Positions 43,154-57,405 of a stretch of DNA of 64,000 bases are shown piece by piece. The stretch is from Eleusine coracana subsp. coracana. Its lineage: Eukaryota > Streptophyta > Magnoliopsida > Poales > Poaceae. The stretch is from positions 14,044,569-14,108,568 of the forward strand of contig CM064429.1 in the NCBI GenBank assembly GCA_032690845.1, written 5' to 3'. How positions within the stretch are numbered: position 1 is the stretch's first letter; the number at the start of each line of letters is the position of its first letter. Made by a program: the position numbers and the translations under genes. The notes beneath the pieces were generated by a model that was not told where the DNA came from, ran no database searches, and saw only the letters and a program-made list of their open reading frames with translations.

Positions 43154-46100
43154 ATGGAGAGTGAGGGTGTTGCAGCTGTGAACGAACAAGTGCTAAATGG
43201 GATCAGAAACATGGCCTCCCATGTTTCATCAATGTTTCAAATGATGCTCCTCAACCAACACCGGTGACTACTGCACCTGTCATTTCATCAACCCCTGATG
43301 CTCCCATCCCAGGTGTGCCTGTATCATTCATCCCCGTATGGCTCGAAGATTCAATGAGGTATAGGATCATGATTACGCTTCCTGCTCCTATCACCCCCGA
43401 GCAGCTAATCACGCCAGAGTTTTAACCAACATATACTCATGTAAGTAGTTTCACCTCTATTTTATTGATGGGGTATTTTTTTAACCATGAAATTACTATG
43501 TACCATACTTCTGAAAATTACTGGTTCCTAGAAGTGTGCAATATAGGTAGAACTTTTTGTTTGATGCATTTGCTGGAATATCCTAGGATCAAAAAATATG
43601 TTGGATAACAAAATTACTGGGGCAGGGAAAATTATTGGCTGTTTTCACTGTGCAGGACCCAAGAATTGTTCCCAAGTACGTCTCGCATAGTGACATGACC
43701 TTTGAAAGCCTAGATGAAGCATACAATTTCTATGTTTTGTATGCAATGCTTGTTGGTTTTCTAGTTAAAAAAGGCAGAAAGAGGAACGACAAACATGGGC
43801 AAGAATATGAATATTCATTTGAAGGGAAGCATAGGGGTAGCCCAGAGGTAGACAGGAAAAGGGAGAAGACAACCATGCAGAAAGGTTGCAAGGCAATGGT
43901 ATGCGCGTTGGAGTCACAGGACGGAGGGGTTGTGCATTTCAAGAGAATTCTGCTTGAGCACAACCATATCCTTACTTGGTCCCCGAGGATGGTGAAGCGC
44001 ATGAGAGCACACAAGAATAAGAACCCTGCACAACAAAGCATGATCGACATGTTGCTCAACAACAAAATCAGGCATCTACAAGTTATGAGCATACTGAAGA
44101 AGACTGTTGGAGGGTGCAAGAGCCTAAATGTGACAGAAAAAGATGTGCAAAATAGGTGTTGTTTGAAAAAAATTACTGAAAGTCCCCATTTTAAAATTAC
44201 TAATATTTGTGTTTCATTTAGTACTATGGGATTACATATGTTGAAAAATACTGAAGTAGGAAATTACTGATACTGAACATCATTACTGATTTCATAACTG
44301 GCTGTTGTGCATGTAGGAAGGCTGCCATTGCTCGTAATGATGTAAATGATGACATACCTAAAATGGTGAAGTATTTTGAGGAGTGCAAAAGGAACAACCC
44401 TCAGTTCTACTACAATTTTGAATTGGATAACAAAAAATGTGGTGCGTAACATATTCTGGAGTTTTGCTAGCCAGCAAGGTGATTACAAAGGTATAACTTG
44501 TTGACTAATCGTCCAAGCAGATTACTAATAACCAATCATAAAAAGGCTACTTATTTAACAAAACAGGTCTTATGTTTTTGTGTGCAGAATATGGATATGT
44601 TGTAATATTTGATACTACATACAGAACCAATCGGTACAACATGCCTCTTGCAATGTTTGTGGGTTTCAATAACTAGCTCCAGAACATTGTGTTTGCACAA
44701 GTGCTGATAAGAGATGAGCGGGAAGGGGCATTCAGATGGGTATTTGAGCAGTTTCAGAAATGCATGGGTGGCAAAGACCCCATAACAATATTCACAGGTA
44801 TTTCCAAGAAATATAAAATGTATGGCTGATATATAGGAATATGGCTTGCTGCAGCATGAACATAATTAGCTACCTTATTTTTATTTCTTCCTTTTTCCTC
44901 CAGATCAGGATAATGCATGGAGATCGCAATACCTATAATATTCTCACGGACCTACCATAGGTTCTGCAGGTGGCATATCTTGAGAAAATACAAAGACCCA
45001 CTGAAATAGTTGTATAATGTCCATCCAACTTTGTGTGACAAGCTAACATCCGTAATAAATCATCCATTGAATCCTGCGGAATTCGAGAGGGCATGGACAG
45101 ACATGCTCAATCGGTTCAAGATTCATGACAGTGCATTCATGGGGAGTTTATTCGATATTAGGAAAATGTGGATTGCAGCATTCTACAAAAATATTTTTTT
45201 GGAACAATGTCTTCAACGCAAAGAAGTGAGAGTGTTAATGCTTTGGCTAAAGGAGGGTATGTTGATAACTCAACTCCTATCCATGAATTCATAAAGCAAT
45301 TCCTTGAGATGCTGCAGCACATGTATGAGAATGAGGCGAGAGAAAGATACAATTCACAGGTAACATCCCCCATCGCTCCCCCTGCTATGTGTATTTATGT
45401 TATGTTGAGAAATAACTAAAAATTACTGATGGTGGTCATCATGAAATTACTACAGCTCATGGAATAGGTTGAATAGAATTCCCAAGAACACTTATGTGCT
45501 ATGAAAAATTACTGAATATACTAATGTGAAAATTTACTGGATATACTCGTGTGAAAATTTTACTGAATGTACTAATGTAGAATTTCATTGAAATAACTGA
45601 GTGTTATAATGATACTTTTTTGTAACAGTCTGAGCCTGTGACCGTCAGATACCATCCATTTGAACAACAATTGTCTAAGATATATTAAAGAAATGTGTTC
45701 AAAGATTTCAAGGAGACTCAAAAAGAAGCACTAAATTCACAATACATCCTGATCGGGAGAAAACTGGATACTACTTTGTTAAGCACCATCCCGTGGATAC
45801 TTCTTTCCCATGGATACAACATGAGTTCCGTGTGAAAGCAATAATCGATGTTGAAGAACTAGAGAATTCTGTGTTCAACTGCGAGTGCATGAATTAGGAG
45901 TACAAAGGTTTGTCGTACATGTTGTAATACGTATCTGTAGTGGAAAAATGTAATTACTTCTTATCTGCCTGTGAAATTGCTGAACCTTGAAATAAAATAA
46001 ACACAGTGTTGTTTTGCTGTCACCTGGTGTTGGCATTCACACACCTTTTCGTGGATCGCATACCATCGAGATATATTCTCAAGCGCTACACCAAGAACCC

Positions 46101-47124
46101 GTCCGTGGAAACTAATTTTGACAGGCACGACAATATGTTTCTTGGCCCTCATGGAGACACTAAGGCTAAACGGGCAGCAAGTATACTTCCAAATCTGTTC
46201 AAGCTACAAAGGTCCGCAATAATGTCATCTGAGGTGAGTCACATGGTTGGTAAGAAATTCTGCAAAGATTGCTTGAACTTGTAAGCTTGTTATACATGTG
46301 GTGGTAAAAATAACTCACATCCTCTAGTGATAAGAAAAAAGAGGAATGTAGCAAAATTACTGATTATATATGTTGTAAAATTTGTGATGAATATTATTGA
46401 ATTCATGTTGCTGCTCTCTTACATCGTTTTCCTAATGTGTAATAAATTATTGAATAGGCGATGGGTACAGCTAATCGGTTGATCGCAGAAGCTATTACAG
46501 TCCTTGATGCAATACCATCAGATCTGGTTTTACCGGTGTCAGAAACACAAGAAACCCCTTCCAATGATACTGCTACACCAAGCACAAGACAAAAAAGCGG
46601 CAATGTCTCAGCTGCTGCCCCCCCACCCCCCGGTTTCAACCACCAAAGGCAGTCATAAGAAAAGCAATGGAGGTGAAGAGGCACCTCAGCCACACTTTCA
46701 GCGACCCGAGGAAAAGAAGAAAAGGAGATGCCTGAAATGTGGAAAGCTTGCCCCTGGTCATAATGCAGCAACATGTGATAGAGTTTGCAGGATGGAATCA
46801 GAGGGGGTGACAAAAAGACCAAGGGGGAGGCCAAGGGCGAGTGGTCGTGGAAGGGGTACAACAAGAGAGGGAGGAAGTGCAAATGAGAGGGTGCATGATA
46901 TGGATGATGGAATGTAAGTCGGGGTTCATTTTCGTAGCTGAAATAAAAAATAAAAATCTAGTGTCATAAATCTGATATGCTTAATATTGGACAGGCAAAG
47001 GAGGACAAGGAGCGCGATGATGAAGAACGGACGTGGAGGTGGTATAGCTGGATCAAGAGCCTGTTATGGTGTCAATGACGACTACTATTCAGAATACAGT
47101 GCACGAGATGGCAGTGCTAAGTAG
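43154..47124 (+). pseudogene. H1 transposase, FAR1/MULE type, nine exons, decayed
   Basis: Exons with GT..AG boundaries fit 43154-43440, 43656-44155, 44317-44490, 44588-44797, 44904-45359, 45629-45907, 46007-46233, 46458-46913 and 46995-47124. Exon 2 carries the FAR1 DNA-binding domain (AYNFYVLYAMLVGFLVKKG...). Exon 4 starts the MULE catalytic domain (VVIFDTTYRTNRYNMPLAMF). Exon 5 continues it (RFKIHDSAFMGSLFDIRKMW). Exons 6-7 hold a SWIM zinc finger (FNCECMN, then CCHLVLAFTHL). Exon 8 has a CX2C zinc knuckle (CLKCGKLAPGHNAATC) and a basic RGRPRASGRGRG tail. Damage includes TAG in exons 4, 5 and 6, a one-base gain in an A run in exon 3, a one-base loss near 44915, a T-run indel near 45195 and a shift near 45735. 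Confidence 0.78.
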
Positions 47125-47559
47125 GCATCAATGTCCGATGATTGACACAATAAAAAATATAAATACATCATAAATTTTTGGTGCTGATTTATGTAGATTA
47201 CAATCAGAACACACACATGTAAAATCTGATATAGAGCAGGTAGATAGATGCAGCATTATTTTTTGGGTGGTCATATATATATAGATTTTCAATCATGAAA
47301 ACATGTAAGAACCTTCGTTGTGCATTGCATAAAAATTCTTTGTACTTATATATACATAATGGATTACTCATTGTGGTTTGAATGTAAATGTATGAATGTT
47401 GTTTAGATTTATTACTGACCACGCAAAAAATTACTTGATCCATACAAATTTACTGACACAACTTACCGAGAAATTACTAACAAAGAATTACTGATACATA
47501 TCAAATGAAAATTACTGATTCTCAAAAATTACTGATTCCATGTCGCAATAAACACTAAA
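47125..47559. other. H1 spacer after transposase
   Basis: Non-coding 3' flank with AAATTACT motifs at its right end; no gene. Confidence 0.5.
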
Positions 47560-50500
47560 TTTTCCACCCCCCTTGGCACAATAAATTCTTCCAACTCCTT
47601 AACACACTAAATTCTTCAACTCCTTGAAACAATAAATGAAAACTGAGGTATTACTAAAAAAAGTTACTGGTATTATAGAAAAGGAAATTACTGATTCTTA
47701 AACATTACTGAATCCATGTGGCAATAAACACAGTTCTCCAACTAAATTCTTCGACCCCTTTGCATACTAAATTCTACAAATGCTTTGCACACTAAATTCT
47801 CCAATGACCTGACAATTTATACAACTCCTTGGAACAATAAATTCTCCAACTCCTTGACACACTAAATTCTCCAACACCTTGACACACTAAATTTTACAAC
47901 TCCTTGGCACACTAGATTCTCCAATCCCTTGACACACTAAATTCTCCAACTCCTTTGCAAACTAAATTCTACAAATGCTTTGCACACTAAATTCTCCAAT
48001 GAGCTGACAATTTCTATCACCGTAGGAGACGATGTTGGATTCTAGGGCCAAATCCATATGGCAATAAATTCTACAACTCCTTAGCAAACTAAATTCTCCA
48101 ACCCCTTGAGACACTAAATTCTCCAACCCCTTTGACACACGAAATTCTCCAACTCCTTTGCACACTAAATTCTACAACTCATTAGCACAATAAATCTTCA
48201 ACTCCTTGACACACAAAAATGTCCAACACCTTGTCACACTAAATTCGACAAATCCTTGGCACACTAAATTCTCTAATTCCTTGACATACTAAATTCTCCG
48301 ACTTTTTGTTTACACTAAATTCTACAAATGCTTCTCACACTAAATTCTCCAATGAGCTGATAATTTCTATCACCTTAGGAGATGATGTTGGATTCTAGGG
48401 CCAAAACCATACGGCAATAAATTCTACCACTCCTTGGCACACTAAATTCTCCAACTCCTTGACACATTAAATTCTCCAACCCCTTGACACACGAAATTCT
48501 CTAACTCCTTTGCACAGTAAATTATACAACTCCTTAGCACACTAAATTGTCCAACTCCTTGACATACTAAATTGTCCAACACCTTGACACACTAAATTCT
48601 ACAAATCCTTGGCACACTAAATTCTCTAATTCCTTGATACACTAAATTCTTTGACGTTTTTTGCACACAAAATTCTACAAATGCTTTGCACACTAAATTC
48701 TCCAATGAGCTGATAATTTCTATCACCATAGCAGACGATGTTGGATTCTAGGGCCAAAACCATATGGCAATAAATTCTACAACTCCTTAGCAAACTAAAT
48801 TCTCCACCCCCTTGACACACTAAATTCTCCAACTCCTTGACACACTAAATTCTCCAACCCCTTGACACACTAAATTCTCAAACTCCTTTGCACACTAAAT
48901 TCTACAACTCCTTGGCACAATAAATTCTCCAACACCTTGACACACTAAATTCTACAAATCCTTGGCACACTAAATACTCCAACTCCTTGGCACACTAAAT
49001 TCTCCAACTCCTTAACACACTAAATTCTCCGACTCCTTTGCACACTAAATTCTACAACTCCTTGGCACAATAAATTCTCCAATAAGCTGACAATTTCTAT
49101 CACCGTAGGAGACGATGTTGGATTCTAGGGCCAAAACCATGTGGCAATAAATTCTACAACTTCTTGGCACACTAAATTCTACAACTCCTTGACACACTAA
49201 ATTCTCCAACAACTTTGCACAATAAATTCTACAAATGCTTGAATGTTGTTTAGATTTATTACTGACCATACAAAAAATTACTTGATCCATACAAAATTAC
49301 TGACACAACTCACTGAGAAATTACTAACAAAGAATTGCTAATACATTTCAAAGGAAAAATACTGATTCCATGTCGTAATTAACACTATATTCTCCAACAC
49401 TTGGCACACTAAATTCTCCAAGCATTGAATTGAACGTAAATGAAAACTGAGATATTACTAACCATGCAAAAAATTACTTGATCCATACAAATTTAGTGAC
49501 ACAACTCACTGAAAAATTACTAACAAAGAATTACTCATACATATCAAATGAAAATTACTGATTCTCAAAAATTACTGATTCCATGTCGCAATAAACACTA
49601 AATTCTCCACCCCCTTGGCACAATAAATTCTTCCAACTCTTTGACATACTAAATTCTCCAACTCCTTGGCACAATAAATTAAAACTGAGGTATTACTAAC
49701 AAAAAATTACTGATACTGTACACAATGAAATTACTAATTCTTAAAAATTACTAAATCTATGTGGCAATAAAAACTAAATTTTTGAACTCCTTTTCATACT
49801 AAATTCAAAAACTCCTTGGCACACTAAATTCTTCAAATGCTTGACACACTAAATTCTCCAACACCTTGACACACTAAATTCTACAACTCGTTGACACACT
49901 AAATTCTCCAACTCCTTTGCACACTAAATTCTACAAATGCTTTACACACTAAATTCTCCAATGAGCTGACAATATCTATCACCGTAGGAGATGATGTTGG
50001 ATTCTAGGGCCAAAACCATGTAGCAATAAATTCTACAACTCCTTGACACACTAAATTCTCCAACTCCTTGACACAATAAATTCTCCAACACCTTGACACA
50101 CTAAATTCTCCTACTCCTTTGCACACTATATTCTCCAACACCTGGACACACTAAATTCTCCTACTCCTTTGCACACTAAATTCTATAACTCCTTGGCATA
50201 ATAAATTCTCCAACTCCTTGACACACTAAATTCTCTAACACCTTGACACACTAAATTCTACAACTCCTTGGCACACTAAATTCTTCAACTCCTTGACACA
50301 CTAAATTCTCCAACATTTTGACACACTAAATTCACATACTCCTTTGCACACTAAATTCTGCAAATGCTTTGCACACTAAATTCTCAAATAAGCTAACAAT
50401 TTCTATCACCATAGGAGACGATGTTGGATTCTAGGGCCAAAACCATGTGGCAATAAGTTCTACAACTCTTGGCACACTAAATTCTACAACCCCTTGACAC

Positions 50501-50880
50501 ACTAAATTCTCCAATACCTTTGCACAATAAATTCTAAAAATGCTTGAATGTTATTTAGATTTATTACTGACCATACAAAAAAATTACTTGATCCATACAA
50601 AATTCTAACACAACTCACTGAGAAATTACTAACAAAGAATTACTAATACATTTCAAAGGAAAATTACTGATTCCATGTCGCAATAAACAATAAATTCTCC
50701 AACCCCTTGGCGCACTAAATTCTCCAAGCATTGAATTGAATGTAAATGAAAACTGAGATATTACTAACAAAAAAAGACTAATAATATACAAAAGAGAAAT
50801 TACTGAATCCCTGTGGCAGTAAACACTAAATTCTCCTCCAACTCCTTGACAAACTAAATTCTCCCAACATCTTAGGAAAA
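47560..50880. repeat. 25-bp minisatellite array of H1
   Basis: The unit is ACTAAATTCTCCAACTCC plus TTGACAC (25 bp), repeated with substitutions through about 3.3 kb. Blocks of AAATTACTGA text interrupt it near 47640-47710, 49240-49350, 49440-49600, 49680-49760 and 50550-50780. A second, longer unit is visible: the phrase GAGACGATGTTGGATTCTAG recurs at about 48028, 48737, 49109 and 50417 with variants at 48380 and 49988. The array lies between the 3' ends of the two H1 genes. Confidence 0.88.
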
Positions 50881-51208
50881 AAAATTGAAACTGAGAAATT
50901 ACTAACATAAAATTACTGATACATTTGAAAGGAAATTACTGATTGAAAAAATTACTAATTCAAAAGAAATTATTGATTGTATAAGATAACTAATTCTATA
51001 CAATTACTGATTGTCAATGTTACATTCAATTATTGATTGTCATGTTACATCCAATTCAATGTAAGCAGTTGCTGACCATTACACAGAAATTACTTGACAG
51101 AATAAAAGAAACAAAATAACTTCACTCCATAATTTGTCCATCCAGAATCCATTTTACATAAGTATACCACATAAAACATAATCATCACAGACTATAGAAT
51201 CAAATAAT

Positions 51209-54200
51209 TTAGATAAATGGGTCAAGATAGTGCGTGCCACATCGATTACACGAAATCACACGAAATGCAAGAAAGATATCAATCTCTGGAGGAATCTTGT
51301 TGCGTCGTTCATTCACACGATGGAACATCATGTAGTGCAACAACTGTGCCCTGTACTCACCGCCCATGCTCTGCACATAACAAGACAGCAATAACATCGA
51401 GAAAAAAGCAGGAAACTATTTAGGACAAACAATTTAAATATAACTGAGCATGAAAAGATAAAAAGAAATAGATAATGTGCTAACTGGGATAATATCAGGC
51501 ACTAAGGATCGCGTGAATCCATTGTAGCGTTCCACAAACAACATGCAAAAGTAGAGGCAATCGTTTACAAGCAACTGCTTTGGAACATTAACAAATGTAA
51601 CTCCCCAATTGCTGAAGTCAGGAGACCTATCCTTTGTGATTGTTTTGAGTATTGAATTCATCCTCTCCCGTAAACCAGTGCAAACATCACTATGCCACTG
51701 GTCCTTGTCATGCTGCTGTTGCCAATCCAGAGAGTCCAGTATAACTATCTGGCCATGGAACATATTGCTGCAGTACAATTCCCAATGATATCCTTTGTGT
51801 ATAGGAACAAATATCTAAACAAAAAAATAATTGAAGTGTGGAATAAGATGTTACGTACAAAAAAATAAAAAAAAGGAATTACATGCAAGTGTAATATAAA
51901 AACTGAAATCCACAATATGACTCACAAGTTTAGCATTAAGAATCTGTTCTGCTGTAAAGCGATATTTGACCATCTTGTAGACAACATTTTCTTCATATGG
52001 TGAACCCTTGAAATAATTCTTAGATAAAAGCATGGACTGCAGAATGAAATAAAAATAATTAAAAGACAGAACAACACTAAGGGAAAATACTAAAATCAAA
52101 TTACTGACAATACAATTAGTGACACAAAATTACTGATGACTTAAGTTACTGACTGTATGTAATAGTAAAATAATTGGCATAGTTGCTGACACTGATCTAT
52201 AAAATTACTGACAACGACACTAGATTGTATTGGCAATAAAAAATTCTTGCTGATTCTAAAAATTATAGACACTTCTCAAACACAAGAGACACTCATTCAT
52301 AAAAGGAAAAGAAAAAGAAACAAGAAAAACTAAATTTCTGTTCAGATATAGAACTTACCAAAACACAACTTGGAACTACAATCCTGTAAGCAGAACATTG
52401 TGGCCTTATAGCTTCATCATCATCCTTGAGGCATTGTAAAAAATAATCCAAGTTTAGAGCCTCACCCATATTTCCATCAGCAAAGGTATTAGCAATAAAT
52501 TGCCCCGACATCACAAATATATCACTGTGAGTTTTGCAGCTCAGAGTTTTCTCACTTGTTGAGATGAAAAAAAATCCCTGCACATGTATGCTACTTCATT
52601 AATACATGTAGCATCTAAAATTTGAATTAATATTTGGACTTGATGACAAAACAAATACTGGATGTATCAGATGTGAAACATAAAAATAAAAGGATAAAAT
52701 AGTACATTGCAAAGTCGGAATATCTAGAGATCATGAATTTCCTGAGCCCTTCCGCTAGATCAGTGCTCGGGTACTGAGGAGCCCATTCTGGTTTGTCAAA
52801 TGGAGAAACCATGTTGGGGCTCTCAACTTCGAACAGCGGTCCATTGCCCCATTTCAATGACACACCTAGGTCTGGGGATTTATCATCGAATGAAAACTGC
52901 GGTATCTCCTTATCATCAACATCTTTGTTCTTCTTCTTCCTTCCCCTCCTTGGCTTCCGAGAATAGGTGTTGAGCATAACAAGTTCCACGCTATCAGTCT
53001 TCATAGACCAAGTGACCCGACGCTTTGCGGCAGAGAAAATGGTCTCAGTATTATCCTGTGATGAGATGAAACAGCTTGTAAAATTATTATTGGAAGCTGA
53101 AAATAATTACTGAATAGAAACAAAAAAGGATGCATGTAGAATGTTCAACCTGCACTCCCAAATCGTTAGCAGATGGAACATCATTATCCCTCATGTCAAG
53201 ATGGGATTTCTGTGTAGCATCATGTTCAAAACCACGGAGGATGCATGTAGTATTTTGCCATGACTCATAGTCAAAACTTGTCTCATGAATGCCAAAAGAT
53301 TGAGACTAAAAAACATAAAAGGATGTCACAGCTTCTTGCAAAAGCTATACAGAAAAATTAAAAGAATGTGACAGCTTCTTACAAAAGCTATACTGTAAAA
53401 AATTCACTTATCTAGGCAACAAAATTACTAACTTAAAAAAATAATTAAAATTACTGATACGAAAAAGGTGGCAACTTGATAGAAAAAATGTAACCTGAAA
53501 ATTCATCGCACTAGAAGTGCCAACTCCATCAGGTGGTTGTGGAGGCAAAGGAGGATCTATGTTAGAAGGTTCAACCTGCACTCCCCCCCCCCCCCCCCCC
53601 CCCCCAAAAAAAATCAGCATGCTGTTTCCAAGCAAAATAATATGAAAAATTACTGATTGAAAAAAAGTAACCTAGGATGACTGTGCTTGAGCATGCTCCT
53701 GACTAGAGTTGACATTTTCATCGGGTAGTGACGGAGGCGGAGGGTGTAGGTTAGAGGGTTCAGTAGGCACTCTAGAATGCATAATATAAAAAATAAGAAT
53801 GAGAAAGAGAAAAGGCACATGATTACTAAAACTTAAAAATAGAGTAGAAGCTTTAAATTACTCATTACTCAAAAGAGTTATGAAAGTGAATGATGTGAAA
53901 AATTATTGACAATTGTGCCATAAATTACTGACAATACTAAAAGGCAATTACTTATTGCATCAATTAAATAAAAAAGTGTTACTCATTCCATGAAATTACT
54001 GACCTTGTCATAAATACTTATTATCTCAAGTGTATTTAAACTGATTAGTATAATTCTTACTGATCCTAAAAAATTACTAAGACTTGTCATAAAAATTACT
54101 CACACCTCTTGTAATGGGTTATCATGAAATACTGACACTACTTAAAATTACTGACAATTGAAAAAAATACAAATATTGACCACAACTTCTGAAGATTCTA

Positions 54201-57200
54201 CATTTCCTCCCTTGGATCCATCTATTGCTCTCTGCTTCTTAGAAGCTAGTGAATCTGAAACCTACAAAAAAAAGGGAGGTCAAACAGAATTACTAAATGA
54301 TGACATAATAGCATACAACTACTAAAAAAGGATATAAGGAAGACGACAAGAAAAACTTACAGAAGCATGACGCTTTGCGCACTGGGTCCTAGGTGACTGA
54401 ACAGATTCATCAACAAATTGAGAACGACCAAGAATTCCCTTGATATCAGAGACAACCTTAATCTGGGCATCCAACACCTCTTTCTTTCCCCTGAGAAAAA
54501 TTTTCATGCCTTCTTCCATCATAGCTGCTCCACTTTCTACTCGACTATCATACTCCGCCAGAGATGAAGAAAGAGCTTGCTTTTGATGATCATCTGTGAA
54601 GGATTTTAAGCACCCGTGAAGCAAGGGTTGCAACTTTAGAAGGTCAGCAGGCATAGTGTGAAAACTGGACTGTCCGGTGGGTTGTCGCTGAGGGCCGCGA
54701 GGATTGGCAGCATGCGGTGCGGGTGGAGGTCGAGAATCAGCTGTAGCCTGGGGAGCACAAGGGGCTGGTGGAGGCTGAGCAGGTGCAGCTGTGGCTTTCT
54801 TTTGGCCAGGATTAGTGTCACGTCCACCCTGTATGACACCCCTGACTCACACAACACTGGAAGAATCAACACTGCATTCTTGATTGATGCATCTTGCATC
54901 ATAATGCTCACGGCAGACACGGGCATTTTCATAGCAAGTGCCAGCTTTATCCCTCAACTACATTCATATATAAAGCAAATAAGACATGGTAAGAGCAAAA
55001 AAGAATTACATATAGTGAAACATAACAAAATGCAATAATATGTGCAAATGGGAAAATACTAGAATAAGCACCAGGGCTTACAAGTAATTGGCCATATGAA
55101 ACTGAACCACTTTTGTTAACCTTTTTGTCAGTCGTGGCAATTTTATCAATTATAGTAGAAGTCAAGAAGCTTGCGCGAGGTGTTACTGAACAATCAACAA
55201 TCATATCGCTACACCTCAGGTTGTCAAGATAATATACCTACAGACAGACATGGGACAAAAAACAATTTACTGACAGCAATATGTACATTACTTGGAATAA
55301 AAAGTCACAAAATTACTGGAACTAAATTTGAAAAAATGCCAATAAATTACTGAACCACATAAGACATGTTAAAATTAATGATAGCAAATCTAAAATGTAA
55401 AAGTAACAGTAATGTTACTGACAATATGTAAAAATAACAAAAATTACTGAAAGACATTGGACATAAAAAAATTGTTGGCAGCAATATGTAAATTACAGGG
55501 CATAGTTACAAAATTATTGGGAGCAAAACTAAATAACACAAGGTTGCTGCCAAAAAAATGTAAAGAATAATAGTAAGTAATTAGTACTGACAATATGTAA
55601 AAATAACAAAATTACTGAAAATACATGGGACAAAACAAATGCTGGCAGCAATATGTAAATTACTTGGCATAGTTATAAAATTACTGAGAGCAAAAATAAA
55701 ATAACAGTAAAGTTACTCACTATATGTAACTTAGGATTAATTAAATTACTGGTGGCAAAAATTACTGACAAAAAAAAGAATAATTAGTATGACTTACAAT
55801 GAGAAATGCAACACATCCATACAACACGGGTGCTGCCCAATCACGATACCTGTTCTTCCACTTCATTGCCTTCAGTTTCAAATCAGAAAGCAGGGCCTTG
55901 CACCAATTGATCTTCACCAATTGATCCAAATTCATGCAATATAGATAATCGACTCCAGAGATATTGGATGAGGTAGTAGGAAACAACAAGCCATTGAACA
56001 GCAGCATGAAAAAGCACTTGACAGTCCAGTCATCACTATTCGGCATGGTAGCAAACTGCTCAATTATCCACGTGAGTACATCATTCTTGCCAAGCTTTGC
56101 ATAGCTCTTGGACTTGGCAGCACCTTTTTTCTTGGCACCACTTTTCACAATCTGAGCCTCTTCATTGCAGGCAGGTTCACACATTTGCTTCATGCCTTTG
56201 GAGTCATACATCTGCCGTAAAACACCAAGAGCTTTCTTCCTATCCTGAAAACTAAAATCTGGCACGTCATCACCATCAAGTGGAAGACTAGTGACATCAT
56301 GCACAACTTGCTCAGTCAATAGGAAAACTTCTTCCCCAACTTCCATATGAAACGGGTCAAACTTTATATGGTTCATCACATACATTGTGAGGACTCTGTC
56401 ATTGATGCCATCACACCTAAACTTCAAGAATTCACCAAAATGCACTTCGGTGAGTCTTTTCTTCATTACGTCATTCATCTGTAGTAGTATATCTACAATA
56501 GTTCCAGGAGAGCACTGGATAGTCACATAATATCCTTCCTTCATAAGCTGCAAATCAAAATTAAACGTACAAAATTAAACATACAAAGCAAAATGCCAAA
56601 ATATATATAGAATCATCATCCCATAACAAAAGAATTTACATCCTTCAAACTTGACAGATCAAGTGAGTGTATATCACAAAGTTCTATATATAGAAAGAAG
56701 GATATAGTCCAAACAAACACCATACAAAAAAACAAACCAAATAATAATTAAAAGGACAAAAAAATTATTGCAAATAAATATGAATGGTATTAAAAGCTAC
56801 TATTCAACACATTAAAATAAAACAAAAAGGAATCATATTAAAAAAATATAATTACTACTAACATACAAAGGGATATTCTAGTTCAAAAAATATTGTTTCA
56901 TGTAACGGAAAAAACAAGCAAAAGATAACCTAAAAATGGAACTGTTTGTGTACTAATCACATATTGCTGGGCATTGAACTAAATTACTGATAATAAACTA
57001 CTGAACATAAAAAGACCACATAAGTACCTCCTCTGGATCACTGTCTTCGTCATCGCTATCACCCCTTCTTGGTCAATGACTGATTTGCCCTGATCCAAGA
57101 ACAAACATGTCTCAAAAAAAATCTAGCACACTTAAACTTCGTAAAGCATATTATAAAGAACTCATACAATAAAAGGAAAGCATGTACCTTGTCGACATTG

Positions 57201-57405
57201 AGAGATATAGGAGGATTATTCTTCTCTTGTTCATCCTCCCGAATAGATTTATTGCTCGAATGAGATGGTCCCCGAAAAGGACCTCTAATGTTCCTCACAC
57301 ATCTACGCTATGGCCGTTCTATAAATGAGGAAGGAGGAGATATATCAAATCTAAATCATCTTCATAACCGTGGCTATGAACGGGTGACTGATTATTACCT
57401 TCCAT
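51209..57405 (-). pseudogene. H1 ULP1-type cysteine protease gene, about 12 exons, nearly intact
   Basis: Main exons on minus: 56547-55798 (250 codons, LMKEGYYVTIQCSPG...), 55237-55082, 54957-54361, 54268-54179, 53769-53672, 53576-53496, 53306-53151, about 53058-52710, 52580-52360, 52037-51927, 51818-51488 and 51373-51209. The final exons form a ULP1/SENP-like catalytic domain: His in KGYHWELY, Asp in VILDSLDW, then Q and Cys in PKQLLVNDCLYF. The triad is complete. The N-terminal part resembles the domain that precedes ULP1 in plant transposon proteins. Such proteases cleave SUMO-like modifiers. The only clear lesions are TGA at 54849-54847 (CGA to TGA fits) and a probable frameshift in the first exon near 57370. 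Confidence 0.75.
53583..53605. repeat. Poly(C) tract of 23 bases
   Basis: An uninterrupted C run followed by A8. On the coding (minus) strand it is poly(G) immediately before the acceptor GTGCAG of the exon at 53576-53496, where a pyrimidine tract is expected. It may be prone to sequencing or assembly error. Confidence 0.85.

Noticed and set aside
47560..50880. CRISPR-like array
   Set aside because: The units are degenerate tandem copies without constant spacers, in a plant transposon; it is a minisatellite.
51209..57405. A host SUMO protease gene
   Set aside because: It shares inverted ends, motif field and position with the MULE transposase, and its N-terminal region resembles transposon-associated ULP1 proteins, so it is better read as part of H1.
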